Below, one piece after another: positions 20,939 to 32,209 of a stretch of DNA of 64,000 nt. The translations under genes were made by a program, and so were the position numbers. The stretch spans positions 1,266,001 through 1,330,000 of the forward strand of contig JAJOZX010000089.1 in the NCBI GenBank assembly GCA_023014485.1, read 5' to 3'. The first letter of the stretch is position 1; each line of letters begins with the position of its first letter. The notes below the pieces were generated by a model. That model made no database searches and had not been told where the DNA came from. It saw nothing but the letters and a program-made list of their open reading frames with translations. Origin of the DNA: Bathynomus jamesi. Its lineage: Eukaryota; Arthropoda; Malacostraca; Isopoda; Cirolanidae.

Positions 20939-21328
20939 CTGTAAACGGAGCGTTAAGTGGTTATTAAATGAATCATGGGTAACTCACAGGGTCACTAAAT
21001 CATTATTTGGGCCATTAAATGATCGAGCGTGGAGGGTATTACAAAGGCCAATGAATGGGTCGTTAAACAAGACCCATACCCACTGGATCGACGAGACCAT
21101 AACAGACACACTAGAAAACTAACCTAACCCAATTTAACCCACAATATATTTGTCGATAGAAAATTCACTCGATTATACGTCGTAATATACCGATTAAACG
21201 AACCAATCACTGGGCCAAGTAGGCCATTACACGAGCTATACGCGTTCTTTTTATGCAGGAAAGAGGGGCCAAGGGCGAACTAATAAAGGACAAACGATAC
21301 GACAGATAGGCCGTGATAATGTTTTTAC

Positions 21329-21471
21329 CTTTCTTTTTCAAGTTGCTCCGGGTTCAGATGAAGGTCGATGTTTGTGAGGTCGCTCAAGGAGTCCATTCGG
21401 GGAAGGTTCTTCTTAGAGGCGAACTTTTCTCGGTTACTCGAAATAGACAGGTTTGAGGAACCCCTTCGAAC
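21329..21471 (-). CDS. osp: osp exon x17: Ser-rich then DLTNIDLHLNPEQL motif
   Basis: 143 nt, phase 0 in, phase 2 out. I chose the acceptor TTCCCAAG before GTT CGA because it keeps phase 0 and follows a pyrimidine-rich tract; an upstream AG at about 21511 would shift the frame. Donor GAAAG|GTAAAA. It encodes VRRGSSNLSISSNREKFASK then MDSLSDLTNIDLHLNPEQLE, running straight into the x18 coiled coil. Confidence 0.8.
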
Positions 21472-21663
21472 CTTGGGAACGTGAGAGGAACGTGAGGGAA
21501 GCGCCGCAATGGCACTCAAATAATGAAATTAAGGATAATTAACTGAAAATCAATTTCTGCACTTTACACACTCGTCATCAAACAATTCACAATGAACAGA
21601 TTTAGTCTTATTGCTCCGTTTACGGGAATGTTGAAAAGTAAAAAAAAAAAAGTTGCGCATTAC

Positions 21664-21822
21664 CTTCGCCGCTTGAGTATGGGTGTGTGTGTGGGCGTGC
21701 CTTTCTAACTCCCTAAGGCGCCCGCACAGGCTTTCGTTCTCCTCGATACCCCTGTGGAGTCTGTCGGCAGTGTTGTCTAACTCAATCTGAGTCCGCTTTA
21801 GTCTCTCACGAAGGGAAGTCAC
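21664..21822 (-). CDS. osp: osp exon x16: coiled coil ending in a His/Thr repeat
   Basis: 159 nt, 53 codons, phase 0/0. Acceptor CTCCTCAG, donor GCGAAG|GTAATG. It encodes VTSLRERLKRTQIELDNTAD, then RLHRGIEENESLCGRLRELE and HAHTHTHTQAAK. The HTHTHT run is encoded by a short CA-type repeat inside the exon. Confidence 0.82.
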
Positions 21823-21983
21823 CTGAGGAGGAGTTTCGAGGAGTTCACTTTTAGAATGAACTTCTCCAGCTCTCTCAAAAAAAATTTGAAAAAATTTCTT
21901 CACGTAAATAACTCTGAGATTAAAATCAATCAATCGACCACTCTAATTAATTAATTAATTAATTAATTAATTAATCATCTCAC

Positions 21984-22130
21984 CTCTTCTCTTTTCATCT
22001 CCATGTCCTCGTTCCTGCCATCGAGAAGGGATCGCAGTTCCTTCACCAAATCCTTCCATTTGTAAACCTCGGATTTTTCGCTCTTCAAATTCTCTTTCAG
22101 TCTACCGACCTCCATTGTCAGTTCCGCTAC
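21984..22130 (-). CDS. osp: osp exon x15: coiled coil
   Basis: 147 nt, 49 codons, phase 0/0. Acceptor ATTATATCAG, donor GAAGAG|GTGAGA. It encodes VAELTMEVGRLKENLKSEKS and KDLVKELRSLLDGRNEDMEM, a regular heptad pattern. Confidence 0.85.
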
Positions 22131-22320
22131 CTGATATAATTACATACTTGCCATTAGCATCATTATTATCGTTATTACTCTACTGAACTCTGAGACCTTC
22201 ATAATACTGATTTCGTCAATATTTAGTGGAGCATAATTTTTTTTTTTAAAGTTTTAATTCAAAATCGAAAACATAAAAGTGAAAAATGTATAAAATTTAA
22301 AACTGACAATTTGTCTTTAC

Positions 22321-22459
22321 CTGTTTTTTTAGTTCCAAATTTTCGGCTTTGAAAGCTGCCTCTGATTCTGCCTTTTTATTCATCGAGTTTCTAATTCCTT
22401 GAATTTTATTTAACTCCTGAGTTAACGAGTTCACTTTTAACTCAGCTTCTTGTAGTGAT
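22321..22459 (-). CDS. osp: osp exon x14: coiled coil
   Basis: 139 nt, phase 2 in, phase 0 out. Acceptor TTTTTTTCTAG, donor AAACAG|GTAAAG. It encodes RSLQEAELKVNSLTQELNKI then RNSMNKKAESEAAFKAENLE. Confidence 0.85.
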
Positions 22460-22502
22460 CTAGAAAAAAAACATATTTAGCTCGCTCGCTCGCTCGCTCG
22501 CT

Positions 22503-22535
<33 letters not shown>

Positions 22536-22537
22536 AC

Positions 22538-22651
22538 CTGGTGAGCCCAAGCACAATTTCTCCATGTTTGCTTTCTGATGCTTTCAATTCCTTAACTTTA
22601 GTGTGTTGTGCGAGCAATTTATTTTCCCAGTCTCTCGTTTCTTCGTGTAAT
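22538..22651 (-). CDS. osp: osp exon x13: coiled coil
   Basis: 114 nt, phase 2/2. Acceptor TTATCTTAG, donor ACCAG|GTAAGTG. It encodes LHEETRDWENKLLAQHTKVK then ELKASESKHGEIVLGLT. The donor lies 6 nt from a (CA)n microsatellite and a (GCTC)n tract (22481-22532). Confidence 0.85.
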
Positions 22652-23090
22652 CTAAGATAAAGTCAATTTCAATTATTATTATTATAATTTATTACTCTTA
22701 ATTATTATGGTTATCAATTTGCTTCAATCAATATAGGTGCATTTAGTAAGAAAAAAATTAATTATCCTAAATTACTTACTTAATAACTAGAAATATAGTT
22801 TAAATACCTAATTTATAATTTTGTTAGCCTTAATTAATTTTTCCCTTTAGGGGTGCTATCGATAGAGTACTTTTCAGCCAATCATTCAACAAATTTCGAC
22901 ATTTACCGGCGTTGGACACTCCGATTCGACCACCGTACTTGACAGAAACTTCTCTGACGTTAAAATCGAACCCGAAAATCCAGGAATGGGAAGCGAACTC
23001 TCTACGTCAAAGCTATAAAAACAACCCTTCCGCTGATCAACAGCAACAATGTCGATAAGTATGGCGCATGACATTCCGCGGTAACCGTCC

Positions 23091-23134
<44 letters not shown>

Positions 23135-23361
23135 CGGTAACCAAGTAATAAATCACTGCGAAGTTTATCTGAAGCTACTCTGTTCCATCCTCGGATGTAA
23201 TTTCAGATTTCTAAAAGGAGCTGTTTTGGGTGTCCCTTGGTGGGATATGGGTTCGTATCCCATGTCGTGTAGGTCCCCTTCGTAGTAAAACGTGAGAAGA
23301 GATGTTGAGGAGGAGGAGGTCAAACTCTAAACAGTGAAATGAAACGAACTCCAAAACTCAC
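22652..23361. other. Intron with (CA)n at 23094-23130 and a possible SINE tail
   Basis: No exon. At about 23225-23300, GGATATGGGTTCGTATCCC and GTGTAGGTCCCCTTCGT recall, loosely, the 3' part of the 5S-derived SINE at 46.6 kb. Not secure. Confidence 0.45.
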
Positions 23362-23453
23362 TGTTTTCGGATAACTTCGATTTTGGAGATAATTTTGTTC
23401 TTCTCTTCGATTTCTTGCTCTTGACGACCGATTTGGGATCGCAAATCGGATAT
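23362..23453 (-). CDS. osp: osp exon x12: start of the coiled-coil run
   Basis: 92 nt, phase 0 in, phase 2 out. Acceptor GTTTCAG, donor AAAACA|GTGAGT. It encodes ISDLRSQIGRQEQEIEEKNK and IISKIEVIRK. Small but joins x13 exactly through a split Gln codon. Confidence 0.8.
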
Positions 23454-23542
23454 CTGAAACCAACAATAAATATCATTAAACTTCACCATTTACTCGAATC
23501 GTGCCTTCTCTTCTGTGTTCTAATATATATATATATATATAT

Positions 23543-23820
23543 CCCCGCAAGGGGGTTCTCAGCTCGTGCTTTTGAGTGCTCTTTGTGCTCGTTTGTACGT
23601 GCTTGTTCCTGGAGGTTTCACGTGCGCCCTCCCGGCCCTAGCACCCAAGGATGATGGGGCTCGACCCTGCAGTCTTTCTCATCCTTGGTCTTTTTCTACT
23701 TCGACTGTCCCCTCCACCCTTTCTTTTTCCTGTCTTTCCTCTCACTTTTTCTTTGTTTTTCCGCTGAGATATGCCCTTTTAAATAGAGGCGAATCGGTTC
23801 TTCCCGAACTTAAAAAAAAA
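23543..23820 (+). repeat. Retroposon family R, copy 2 (A-tail)
   Basis: Same element as 13784-14055, with a few indels (extra TTTCTCATC near 23673; CCTGTC for CCTCTGTC). It begins CCCCGCAAGGGGGTTCTCAG after (TA)n and ends CCCGAACTT plus A13, then (TA)n. Confidence 0.82.
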
Positions 23821-23854
23821 AAAAATATATATATATATATATACACACAGGGTA

Positions 23855-24424
23855 CAGGGTGTCCGAGAATTATCTGCACAAGTTTTGGCTGTTATTAAAA
23901 GTCAACCATGAAGTGTAGAAATTCCAGTGTTGTCCCATTTTACAGAGAATCTCATTAAGTTTTTTCTGATACCAAGTTTTGACAAGTTTTTTAGAAATTC
24001 CAGTGTGTCCGAACATTATCTGTACAATTTCATCTTTTAATAAAATTCTTGATAACACGTAAAATTCTTAAACAAGATTATTTAGAATCTGTATTTTCAA
24101 AAGTTTCTTTTATTAAAGTAACGTGTTACAAACATTCGATATGTGCACCATCAGTGATTCGCACAACATCCAATCGATAATCCAAATGTTGCCATGTACG
24201 CTGCAGCATATCCACATCAATTCGCTCAATAGCAGCTGTGATTCTTGCTTTTAAATCATCAATGTCTGTCACCCGCGTACAAAAAAGAAAAAACTTGTCA
24301 AAACTTGTTATCAGAAAAAACTTAATGAGTTTCTCTGTAAAATGGGACAACACTGGAATTTCTACACTTCATGGTTGACTTTTAATAACAGCCAAAAATT
24401 GTACAGATAATTCTCGGACACCCG
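23855..24424. mobile_element. Tc1/mariner-type deletion derivative M3, about 570 bp
   Basis: Ends CAGGGTGTCCGAGAATTATC and its complement (one base lost at the right tip), preceded by TA. TIR is about 110 bp, with a partial tandem repeat of the left subterminal part near 23945-24045. The interior (24126-24290, minus) holds the C-terminal end of a transposase: DIDDLKARITAAIERID and TWQHLDYRLDVVRITDGAHI. It has no catalytic core. Confidence 0.88.
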
Positions 24425-24912
24425 GTATATATATATATATATATATAAAATACTGCGTGTTCTTTGCAGTTGAAATGTATATATATAATTTCGTGGTCGT
24501 CAAAATTACATACCATACTAAAAAATATGGTTTAAGGAAATCATTCGAGGTATTATGAATAATATATAACTGGAGTCACAACGGCGCAATCTGGTATCAA
24601 CATCGTACAAGCACACCACCTCAAATACTATTATTATTAATAATAAATTATTGAAACTATAAAAATATACTTCAGTAACAGCTTCTATATTTAAGTTCTT
24701 TTTAAACCATTTCTCACTCACTCAGAAAAAAAAAAAGCCTACGTTATATATTTACACCGAAATGGCAACTTCCAAAATACGTCTTTAACCATTTGTGCTC
24801 AAACATAAAAATGACCACCGCTCGTCAATAATTTTAACTTTCGCTCTTAAAAATTGGACTTCAAATTTTTCATTTTAAAATTTTCCTTCAAACTTAAAAA
24901 ATCAATAAATTA
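24425..24912. other. Intron, AT-rich, one motif shared with 8.5 kb
   Basis: After a (TA)n tract, TACTGCGTGTTCTTTGCAGTT at 24446-24466 resembles the complement of the stretch at 8485-8502 beside the tRNA-like palindrome. The rest shows nothing. Confidence 0.5.
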
Positions 24913-25352
24913 CGGGTACACGAACTACACTAGGTCAAAGTTGGGGAACGTAAACTAAACTAGGTCAAAGTTGGGGAACGTAAACTAAACTAGGTCAAAG
25001 TTGGGGAACGTAAGCTAAACTAGGTCAAAGTTGGGGAACGTAAACTAAACTAGGTCAAAGTTGGGGAACGTAAACTAAACTAGGTCAAAGTTGGGGAACG
25101 TAAACTAAACTAGGTCAAAGTTGGGGAACGTAAGCTAAACTAGGTCAAAGTTGGGGAACGTAAGCTAAACTAGGTCAAAGTTGGGGAACGTAAACTAAAC
25201 TAGGTCAAAGTTGGGGAATGTAAACTAAACTAGGTCAAAGTTGGGGAACGTAAACTAAACTAGGTCAAAGTTGGGGAACGTAAACTAAACTAGGTCAAAG
25301 TTGGGGACCGTAAACTAAACTAGGATAATGTAAGGGAACGTGAACTACACTC
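24913..25352. repeat. 30-bp minisatellite, about 14 units
   Basis: Unit CTAAACTAGGTCAAAGTTGG + GGAACGTAAA repeats in perfect register (two units per 60 bases) from about 24925 to 25320. Single-base variants are AAA/AAG, AACG/AATG and AACG/ACCG. Edge units are degenerate. High homogeneity suggests recent expansion. Confidence 0.97.
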
Positions 25353-26289
25353 GCTCCATAATTTTAGTGAAATACGAATGACTTATTAAAGTTTCATTTT
25401 TAGCTATTCTATAATAATAATAATAAAGGTTTTTTACTAAATTATGTTAATTATAACTTAAACTTACCATCTAAAACTAACAGAAAAATTAAATAAAATT
25501 ATTAGCTGCTAATATTATTATTTTGTTAATGATAAAAAAAATATTACACCGATGAATTAGCGTAAATTATTAAAATTGGCTCCAATTATTAAAAAAAAAA
25601 GCGCAATTATTACAAAATAAACCTTTTTTTTTAAATAATTTTAATCTATATAAAACTTCAAAGATTCGTCCGTTAGTCCGTCTTTAGTCGAGTTAACCAA
25701 AGTCGAAAGAATGAACGAAGGAAAAGATAAAAATGACACCGAAAGAAAAAGTGAAATAAATGAAGAATATGAAAATTAGATAATGCGAAATGAGTGAAGA
25801 AATGAAATAAAAAATAATATGAAGCGAAATGAACGGCGAAAATGAAATGATTTGAAAATTCAAAGTGAAGAACGGAAGAATTTTAACATTTTAAAATAAC
25901 GAAAATGAAAATTAAATATTAATACGATGAAGACTTCAAATTTACAAAGTACTCTAATGAACTGTAATGCCACATATTTTATTTACCTTTGCAGCAACAA
26001 AACTAATTTGTATCTAAAATAAGTGAAGAGAACTCGATATAAATGACATTTTTTTATTAAAGAAAAAGAAAAAGGATACCTTAAATGCCAGAAGTACCTG
26101 CACCGTACTTAAAAAAAAACCGCAGGAGAGGTTATTTAGGCCTCCAACGAAAGGTAACTACGGATTGGACGTAGTTACTCCTCCGTCGGGAGTGGAAAAG
26201 TTTCTCGGGGCAGAGATAACCCATACCCTTATACCCTAACCGAAGAAACTAGAGTGAAGAACTGACCCATGCTGATTTTCTCTCAATAC
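25353..26289. other. Intron, AT-rich, no gene seen
   Basis: Simple AT-rich sequence, with purine-rich GAAATGAA-type stretches at about 25700-25900. No motif recognised. Confidence 0.5.
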
Positions 26290-26475
26290 CTGGTGGTTCT
26301 GATCAAGGAAAAAGTCATGAAAAAATCTTTCCTCAGAATCCGGAGGAGGAACAAAACTCTTCAAGGTCACGCTTGGGGTCATACACGAAGTCATGCTTGA
26401 GGTCTTACTCGAGGTCATACTAGAGAGGCGATCCTTCAATGACAAGTTTTCCTTGTGCAATTCCAAGTAATTTTC
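26290..26475 (-). CDS. osp: osp exon x11: Ser/Thr-Met-rich linker
   Basis: 186 nt, 62 codons, phase 0/0. Acceptor CCAATTTTAG, donor CACCAG|GTATTG. It encodes ENYLELHKENLSLKDRLSSM, then a repeat-like TSSKTSSMTSCMTPSVT, then SEERFFHDFFLDQNHQ. The TS(S/C)(K/M)T units come from a short internal GAGGTCAT-type duplication seen on the plus strand at 26365-26430. Confidence 0.8.
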
Positions 26476-26545
26476 CTAAAATTGGTTTCATAGGACGGGA
26501 TTAACGCTCAAAGAACAACTCCAGTTGTCTGACTGATTTGGGAAT

Positions 26546-26587
<42 letters not shown>

Positions 26588-27124
26588 GGGGGGGAAGGGA
26601 GGTAGTATGCCCTGCATGGCATGCGAGTGAGTTGCTATACATTTGGGAAAGGCTAAAGGCTGACGTGATCAGATACTGCTTTTGTGGTTCCGAGTTCTAA
26701 GTACAATTCTCTATGTAATCTTGGCTTAAATTTTATATTGTATTGGTGGCTGAGTGGAGTATACCCTAACGTGGTACGTACACCCAAAACAAATCGAGAA
26801 AAATGTACAACAATAACAACGAGGGAAAAATGTGACTGAACACAAGTAAACTGAAAAGAAATATCACTAGCCTTGTACGTGGGAAATCAGTTTAAAATTC
26901 GTTTTAACACGGGCATACTTTATATATCAGTCTTTATGAGGGTTTAGAACGACGCGGTTCTGGATCGACCTGAGGTCGACCCCTCTCCACATTTTATTAC
27001 ATATATATATATATATACTGTATATATATATATATATATTTTTTTTCCTGAACATAAGTCTGAGTCCAGTCTCTTTTTCGTGCATAGAAGTACAGATGAA
27101 ACAAACCATACTGATTATAAGTCG
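26476..27124. other. Intron with (GT)n (26547-26580) and (TA)n (27000-27040)
   Basis: Microsatellites and non-repeat sequence. Nothing coding. Confidence 0.6.
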
Positions 27125-27580
27125 GTTTACGTGCAGTATTGTAATCTTTTGAGCGAAAACAGTTTGTGCTTCAAGTAACTAGCTGTATTAACACTCGTAT
27201 AGACAGACTCGACACGACCATGACGCCCTTCAATACAGACAAGACCACCAAGATCATCAAAAACATTAAGAATTCGAAGGCTACTAGACCAGACAACATA
27301 TCTAACATACACCTTAAACACTTGGGCCCACAGGGAATACTAGCTCTCACAAATATCAGCATATATTCATACCAACACTATTATTCCTGACATATGGAAA
27401 CAAGGTAAAATTATTACACTACTCAAACCAAACAAAAATCCAACAGAACCAGCTTCCTATAGACCCATTACTTTACTATGCACACCTTCCAAAGTAACAG
27501 AAAGACTAATCTTACAAATCACCAACCCACACATTCCACTATCGCCTACTCAACATGGATTCAGACCTCACCACTCAACC

Positions 27581-28352
27581 ATGACATTACTCACTAACCT
27601 CACACAGCACATCATGGATGGCATCAACTCCAGACGACCAGCTCAACGTACACTATTAGCAACAATAGACATTAGTAAAGCATTTGATGCTATCCCACGC
27701 TTCCCTCTCATAAACAAAATACTCAACACAGACATGCACAATAACACCAAAAGGTGGCTGAGCAACTATCTTTCAGGAAGATACTCACATGTCATATTTA
27801 ATGGCAAGTCATCCAAAAACAAGCTTTTTCCGAACGGGGTCCCTCAAGGCTCTATTCTTTCACCAACACTCTTCAACTTATACATGCATGATATTCCAAC
27901 AACCATAGATAACAAGCTTACCTTATCATCATATGCAGATGACCTCACTCTAACATCCACCAACAACAACATTGACACCGCTACAAATAACCTACAAACA
28001 TACATAAACAGTATACAAGACCGGCTCACACACAATAGACTCAAAGTAGCGCCCACAAAATCAACCATCACCTTGCTTACAAGCAACACAAAAGAACACC
28101 AGATAACTCCACAGCTTACAATAAACAACACCAACATTCCACACACTCACAGAACCAAAATACTTGGGGTCACATACAACACATTATCTTTTGCAAACCA
28201 CATTCAGGACATTAAAAACAAATTTACGTCAAGACTTAACATGCTTAGGGTACTAACACACACAAACTTTGGACACCAGCAGGAAACAACATCACTCATA
28301 TACAAACAATATATTCGCTCAGTTATGGACTATGCTCGCCCATGCTGGGCAC
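27581..28352 (+). pseudogene. LINE B reverse transcriptase (palm and thumb intact)
   Basis: Open for about 258 LINE codons before the hAT junction. Motifs: LATIDISKAFDAIP, GVPQGSILSPTLFNLYMHD, and the catalytic box LSSYADDLTLTST, followed by FLGV-type KILGVTYNTLSFANHI and DYARPCWA. Upstream fingers (KATRPDNISNIHLKHLG) lie in another frame at 27220-27330. The catalytic core is unmutated, which suggests a fairly recent copy. Confidence 0.87.
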
Positions 28353-28956
28353 TAGTGATGAAAGCCGGCATTGAAAAACCGCTATTTGACAAGAGACACG
28401 ATACCGATATCGTGATTATCGATACCGGGTTTTCGGTATTGAAGAACTGCCTATTGTCTTTATTGTGGGAGCAATCAGCAAATGTCAAGTTAACAAAGAT
28501 TTGTTTTTTGTAGGATTTTTTGGCCAATGTGAGTAGAAATAATGATTTATCTTCATACATAACTTACACACGCAGTATATCTTTGAGGGGCGTCATTTGT
28601 CACAATTTATCATGTTATAATATTATGTTGGTGACGTTATATGATGTGTCCATTTTTCTGAAAAAGGAAACTATCATCCAGAACTCTCGCCTTAAACATT
28701 TGAAATCGTATAAATACGTATTGAAACGTTCAAAAACGTTTTTACACGATTCCAAAACCTCGCGTTGCTTGTTTAGATTCGTTATTGAGTTCATTCTGAT
28801 TTCGAATTTCGTACTAGACGCTTGCAGTGGTTGATTGATGCGCATATTTCACAAGTTAAATTTTGTAATTTTGTTACGTGCGCATTGTAGTCTCGTGATA
28901 TGGGAATAAGCTATTTCTTACTTTAAATAATCTACCCCTTCGAATCTATTACAAGA

Positions 28957-30916
28957 ATGTCAAAAAAAGCTGAATGTTCAGTGTGAAAAAGTTATAAAGT
29001 GCAGTGGGGGCTCAACTAGTGGATTATCCGTTCATTTGAAAACAATTCATAATATAAATGTTGCTGAAATCAAGATAGGTGAAAATCAACAACATAAAAA
29101 ACAAAAAATCTACTGAAGAAGAAATTGCAGAACTTGCATGTGTTGATGGATTTAGCTTCCGCTCTATTGCCACAAGTGAATTCATTCAAGAGTGTTTAGC
29201 TAAAAATAAATATGATAAGCCTCATCCAACTTCACATTCAGGTGTCAAACATATGCTAGTTAGATTTCATGAGAGAAAGAGCCGAATTGATAGATCACTT
29301 TGGGAAATTAGTGAGTAAAGGAGTTCGATTTTCTATAACCCTTGGTGAATATACCTCATTTCAGAATAAGAGATATACGAATATAAATGTTCATCAAGAA
29401 GACCAATATTGGTCCTTGGGATTAATCAAAATATTTGGAAGCCTTGACTAAAAAAAAAAAAAAATATCAGTTATGGTGAGGTTGAATCAGTTATGGTGAG
29501 GTTTGGAAAAGATATTACACCCGAACACCAACAATGCATGCCCACGCTATTCATCTCGCCGTTTCCTTCGTTTTATACAAAAGAAGAGAAATTCATATTG
29601 AGAATTATGAAGAGGAAGAAGATAATGAAATGGAATATAGAGAGGATGAAGAGAATGCTAGTTGCACTGATATTTTCTACTGATAATAATGCAGAGCAAG
29701 CTGGCCCCTTTACCAATCTACTTGAACTAGGAATAGATGATAATATCAATATTCCACGTCTGCAAGACAACTGCCATGGTGTAAAAACAAGGTAAGAAGA
29801 ATATATCGAATGTTTCTCGAGTCACCATTAAAAAATGAAAAATACAAGACTTTGTTAAGGACCAATTCAATGGAATAGTCTTTTAAGCAGAGCTGGGCAC
29901 TTGCGTTTTTTGCCCGTTTTTTTGCGGTACTGCGGTACTACTACCGCACTACCAAACCGGTACCGCCAGTACCACAAATGATCGCTGAAAGTACAGCAGT
30001 ACCGCTACCGCATTCAAATTTTCCGCGGTACCGACCAACACGGTAGTACCGCAGTACCGCAAAAAAAACCGCAAGTGCCCAGCTCTGCTTTTAAGTAAGG
30101 TCAAACGATTCCTTAAATTGAAACAATGCATCCCCAAAGCTTTAAGTGAGATTCGTTCTACTGAAACCATTTCTTCGAGAGAGTGGGAAATTTTGGAAGA
30201 TCTATTTGATACACTTCGTCCTGTTGAAATAATTCTTAAAAGACTATGTTCAAAAGAGGCATCTCTCTTCACGGCTGAAATCTCTATCAAATTTATTTTA
30301 AAGAAACTTGTAGAGAAGAACACTCCAACAGCATTGGAGCTCAAAGACTGTCTCACTAATTTCTATTCTTCAAGGAGACAGAGATATTGTGGGTTTAATT
30401 AAATATCTTCACAACCCTGAAGTTTTAAAAGTTCAAGAGGAGGAACTATTTTCTATTCCATCTAAACTAGCGCTCAAAAGAACTGCAGAAAGGATTTTTA
30501 AAAGGCTTTTTCCTAAGAATGATGAAAATTTAGTTGGTTTCGAGGAAGAAAGCGAAGACCAAGACTTACGAGCATCTAACTACTCAGAGAATGTTACTGA
30601 AGACAAGAATGAAGTAGATGATCCATTGATGCGCGAATACATGAAAGAAATAGAGAAATTGGAAAAGGTACCATTGAGAAGCAATGCAACTAACTTTGAT
30701 CCTACTAATGAATTTAAGAGTTTCGAAGTTTCTTCACAAAGAAATGAAAATTTAGAGAAGCTGTACGAGGTATTGCTTTCCATTAAACCCACTAGTGTAG
30801 AATCAGAAAGAGCTTTTTCTGCTGCTGGCTTATTTCTGACCGAACTAAGATCAAATCTCTCTGAACAATCATTAGATAGTCTTTGTTCCTCAAACTTACT
30901 TCCAAAACCAAAATAA
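28957..30916 (+). pseudogene. hAT transposase, frameshifted and interrupted
   Basis: Starts MSKKAECSV; the BED zinc finger continues in another frame as CEKVIKCSGG...LSVHLKTIH. It then reads VDGFSFRSIATSEFIQ, GVRFSITLGEYTSFQNKR and YWSLGLIKIFGSL (RNase H-like core, partly deleted near 29450). The MITE interrupts, then the helical domain (ILEDLFDTLRPVEIILKRL) and the C-terminal dimerisation block PTSVESERAFSAAGLFLTEL. At least five frame breaks. Non-functional. Confidence 0.88.
29888..30087. mobile_element. 200-bp hAT MITE inside the hAT element
   Basis: Perfect TIR CAGAGCTGGGCACTTGCG, perfect 8-bp duplication CTTTTAAG (29880-29887 and 30088-30095). The interior is a GGTACCG-rich foldback. 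No coding. Confidence 0.95.
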
Positions 30917-32209
30917 GAAATAAATATGCAAAATCATTAATAAACTTTTTCTTTTTAAAATTGTTATTTTTCTCTTTTACCATTGGTTATCTGATATACT
31001 TAATCATTATAAATAGTCCTTCCCTTTTCCTGCCTTTCCCTAGGAGCTGCTGTTCAAACTTTTTTCAATCAATGGTATTTTCCCTTTGGTGTCGGTGACA
31101 GAATTTAAAAAGTAACTTCAGTTTTTATTGTCGTTAATGTGGTGAGTACTACAGGTCCTGCAGGCTTGTGGTAGGGTTGGCACTTGGCAGGGTGACACCA
31201 AAAAAATCATTATAAATTATTCTCTGCATAAAACCGGTATCAGTAAAATAATTGTTCAAATACCGGTATTAAAAAGTCGGTATTATTTCATCCCAACTGG
31301 GCACTCATTATCTCAAACATACACATAAACACCTTACAGACAATACAAAACAACGCACTTCGTATCATTACAGGATGCACTCAAACAACACCAATAGAAC
31401 ACCTGCACACAAACAAAAATACTGAAAGTTAGGAAACATTTAGACATGAGGGGAACACAATTCATAGCAGCAGCGACAACTAACCCACAACACCACTGAC
31501 ACGACTCGGTCCGAATGCAATGCGGTCCTAGGTGCGAAGCCGCCACCCATTAACAGGTCAGAGATCAGCCTGAGCAGATCGGATCGAGTTAACTTAGCAC
31601 GATTCCGATGTGGACATCACCCCAACTTATAGACATATAAACACAGACGACACCTGCCACCTATGCCAGGACGCACCACAAACAATTGAACACATTATGA
31701 GACTGTACCACTCTAGCACAACATAGAACACAACACAACATCACAAGTGCGCTGAACCTCCGGTCCACTCCGGAGAGGGCGATCGGTTACCTGCGTGCCA
31801 CGGGCTTGCTCGATCAGGGTGGGCTGATCGGCTAAACAACAACACTCGTATAGTGTGGAGCAACCTGGTCAGGCGTCTCTCGTGCAACCTACAGTTTTAG
31901 CAACTGCAAAGTTTGGTAAAATCCTTACATTTGCTACCTAAAATTATTACTCCTACTTCCTAGTTTTAATAGCTACTTATACGAGGCCAGATGTGGTCAC
32001 TGTTCAAACATCATAAAACAGCAATTGTTTTATGCTCCTCTTCTCTCGAAAATGTCTGATAATCCTCTGCACTAAGAAGTGTAAGAAGTCAACACGTAAC
32101 TAAGAGCCCACATATTCATTCTTATAAACAGGACAACGACCAAACAGAAATTGCAATGTAGTTTAAAATATTGACAAAACAGTTCAAAGAACCCCCGCAC
32201 ATCATACAG

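Larger units (their letters stand above)
28353..31296 (+). mobile_element. hAT transposon, 2.94 kb, inserted in LINE B
   Basis: Flanked by the 8-bp duplication CTGGGCAC (28345-28352 and 31297-31304). Ends TAGTGATGAAA and the complement of TTGGGATGAAA. Subterminal ACCGGTATT-type repeats occur near both ends. It contains a decayed hAT transposase and its own insert at 29888-30087. Confidence 0.93.
27125..31850 (+). mobile_element. LINE family B, 5'-truncated, split by a hAT element
   Basis: Plus-strand LINE. The left part (27125-28352) is reverse transcriptase. The right part (31297-31850) resumes the same protein (IQNNALRIITGC, then a Cys/His tail CHLCQDAPQTIEHIM shifted by indels). The protein breaks at DYARPCWA and continues WALI after the hAT insert. 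It ends near TAAACAACAACA, a possible 3' tail. Clade by motif style is Jockey/I-like. Confidence 0.85.

Noticed and set aside
24913..25352. CRISPR-like array of 30-bp repeats
   Set aside because: Units are directly adjacent with no spacers, in an animal intron; it is a minisatellite.
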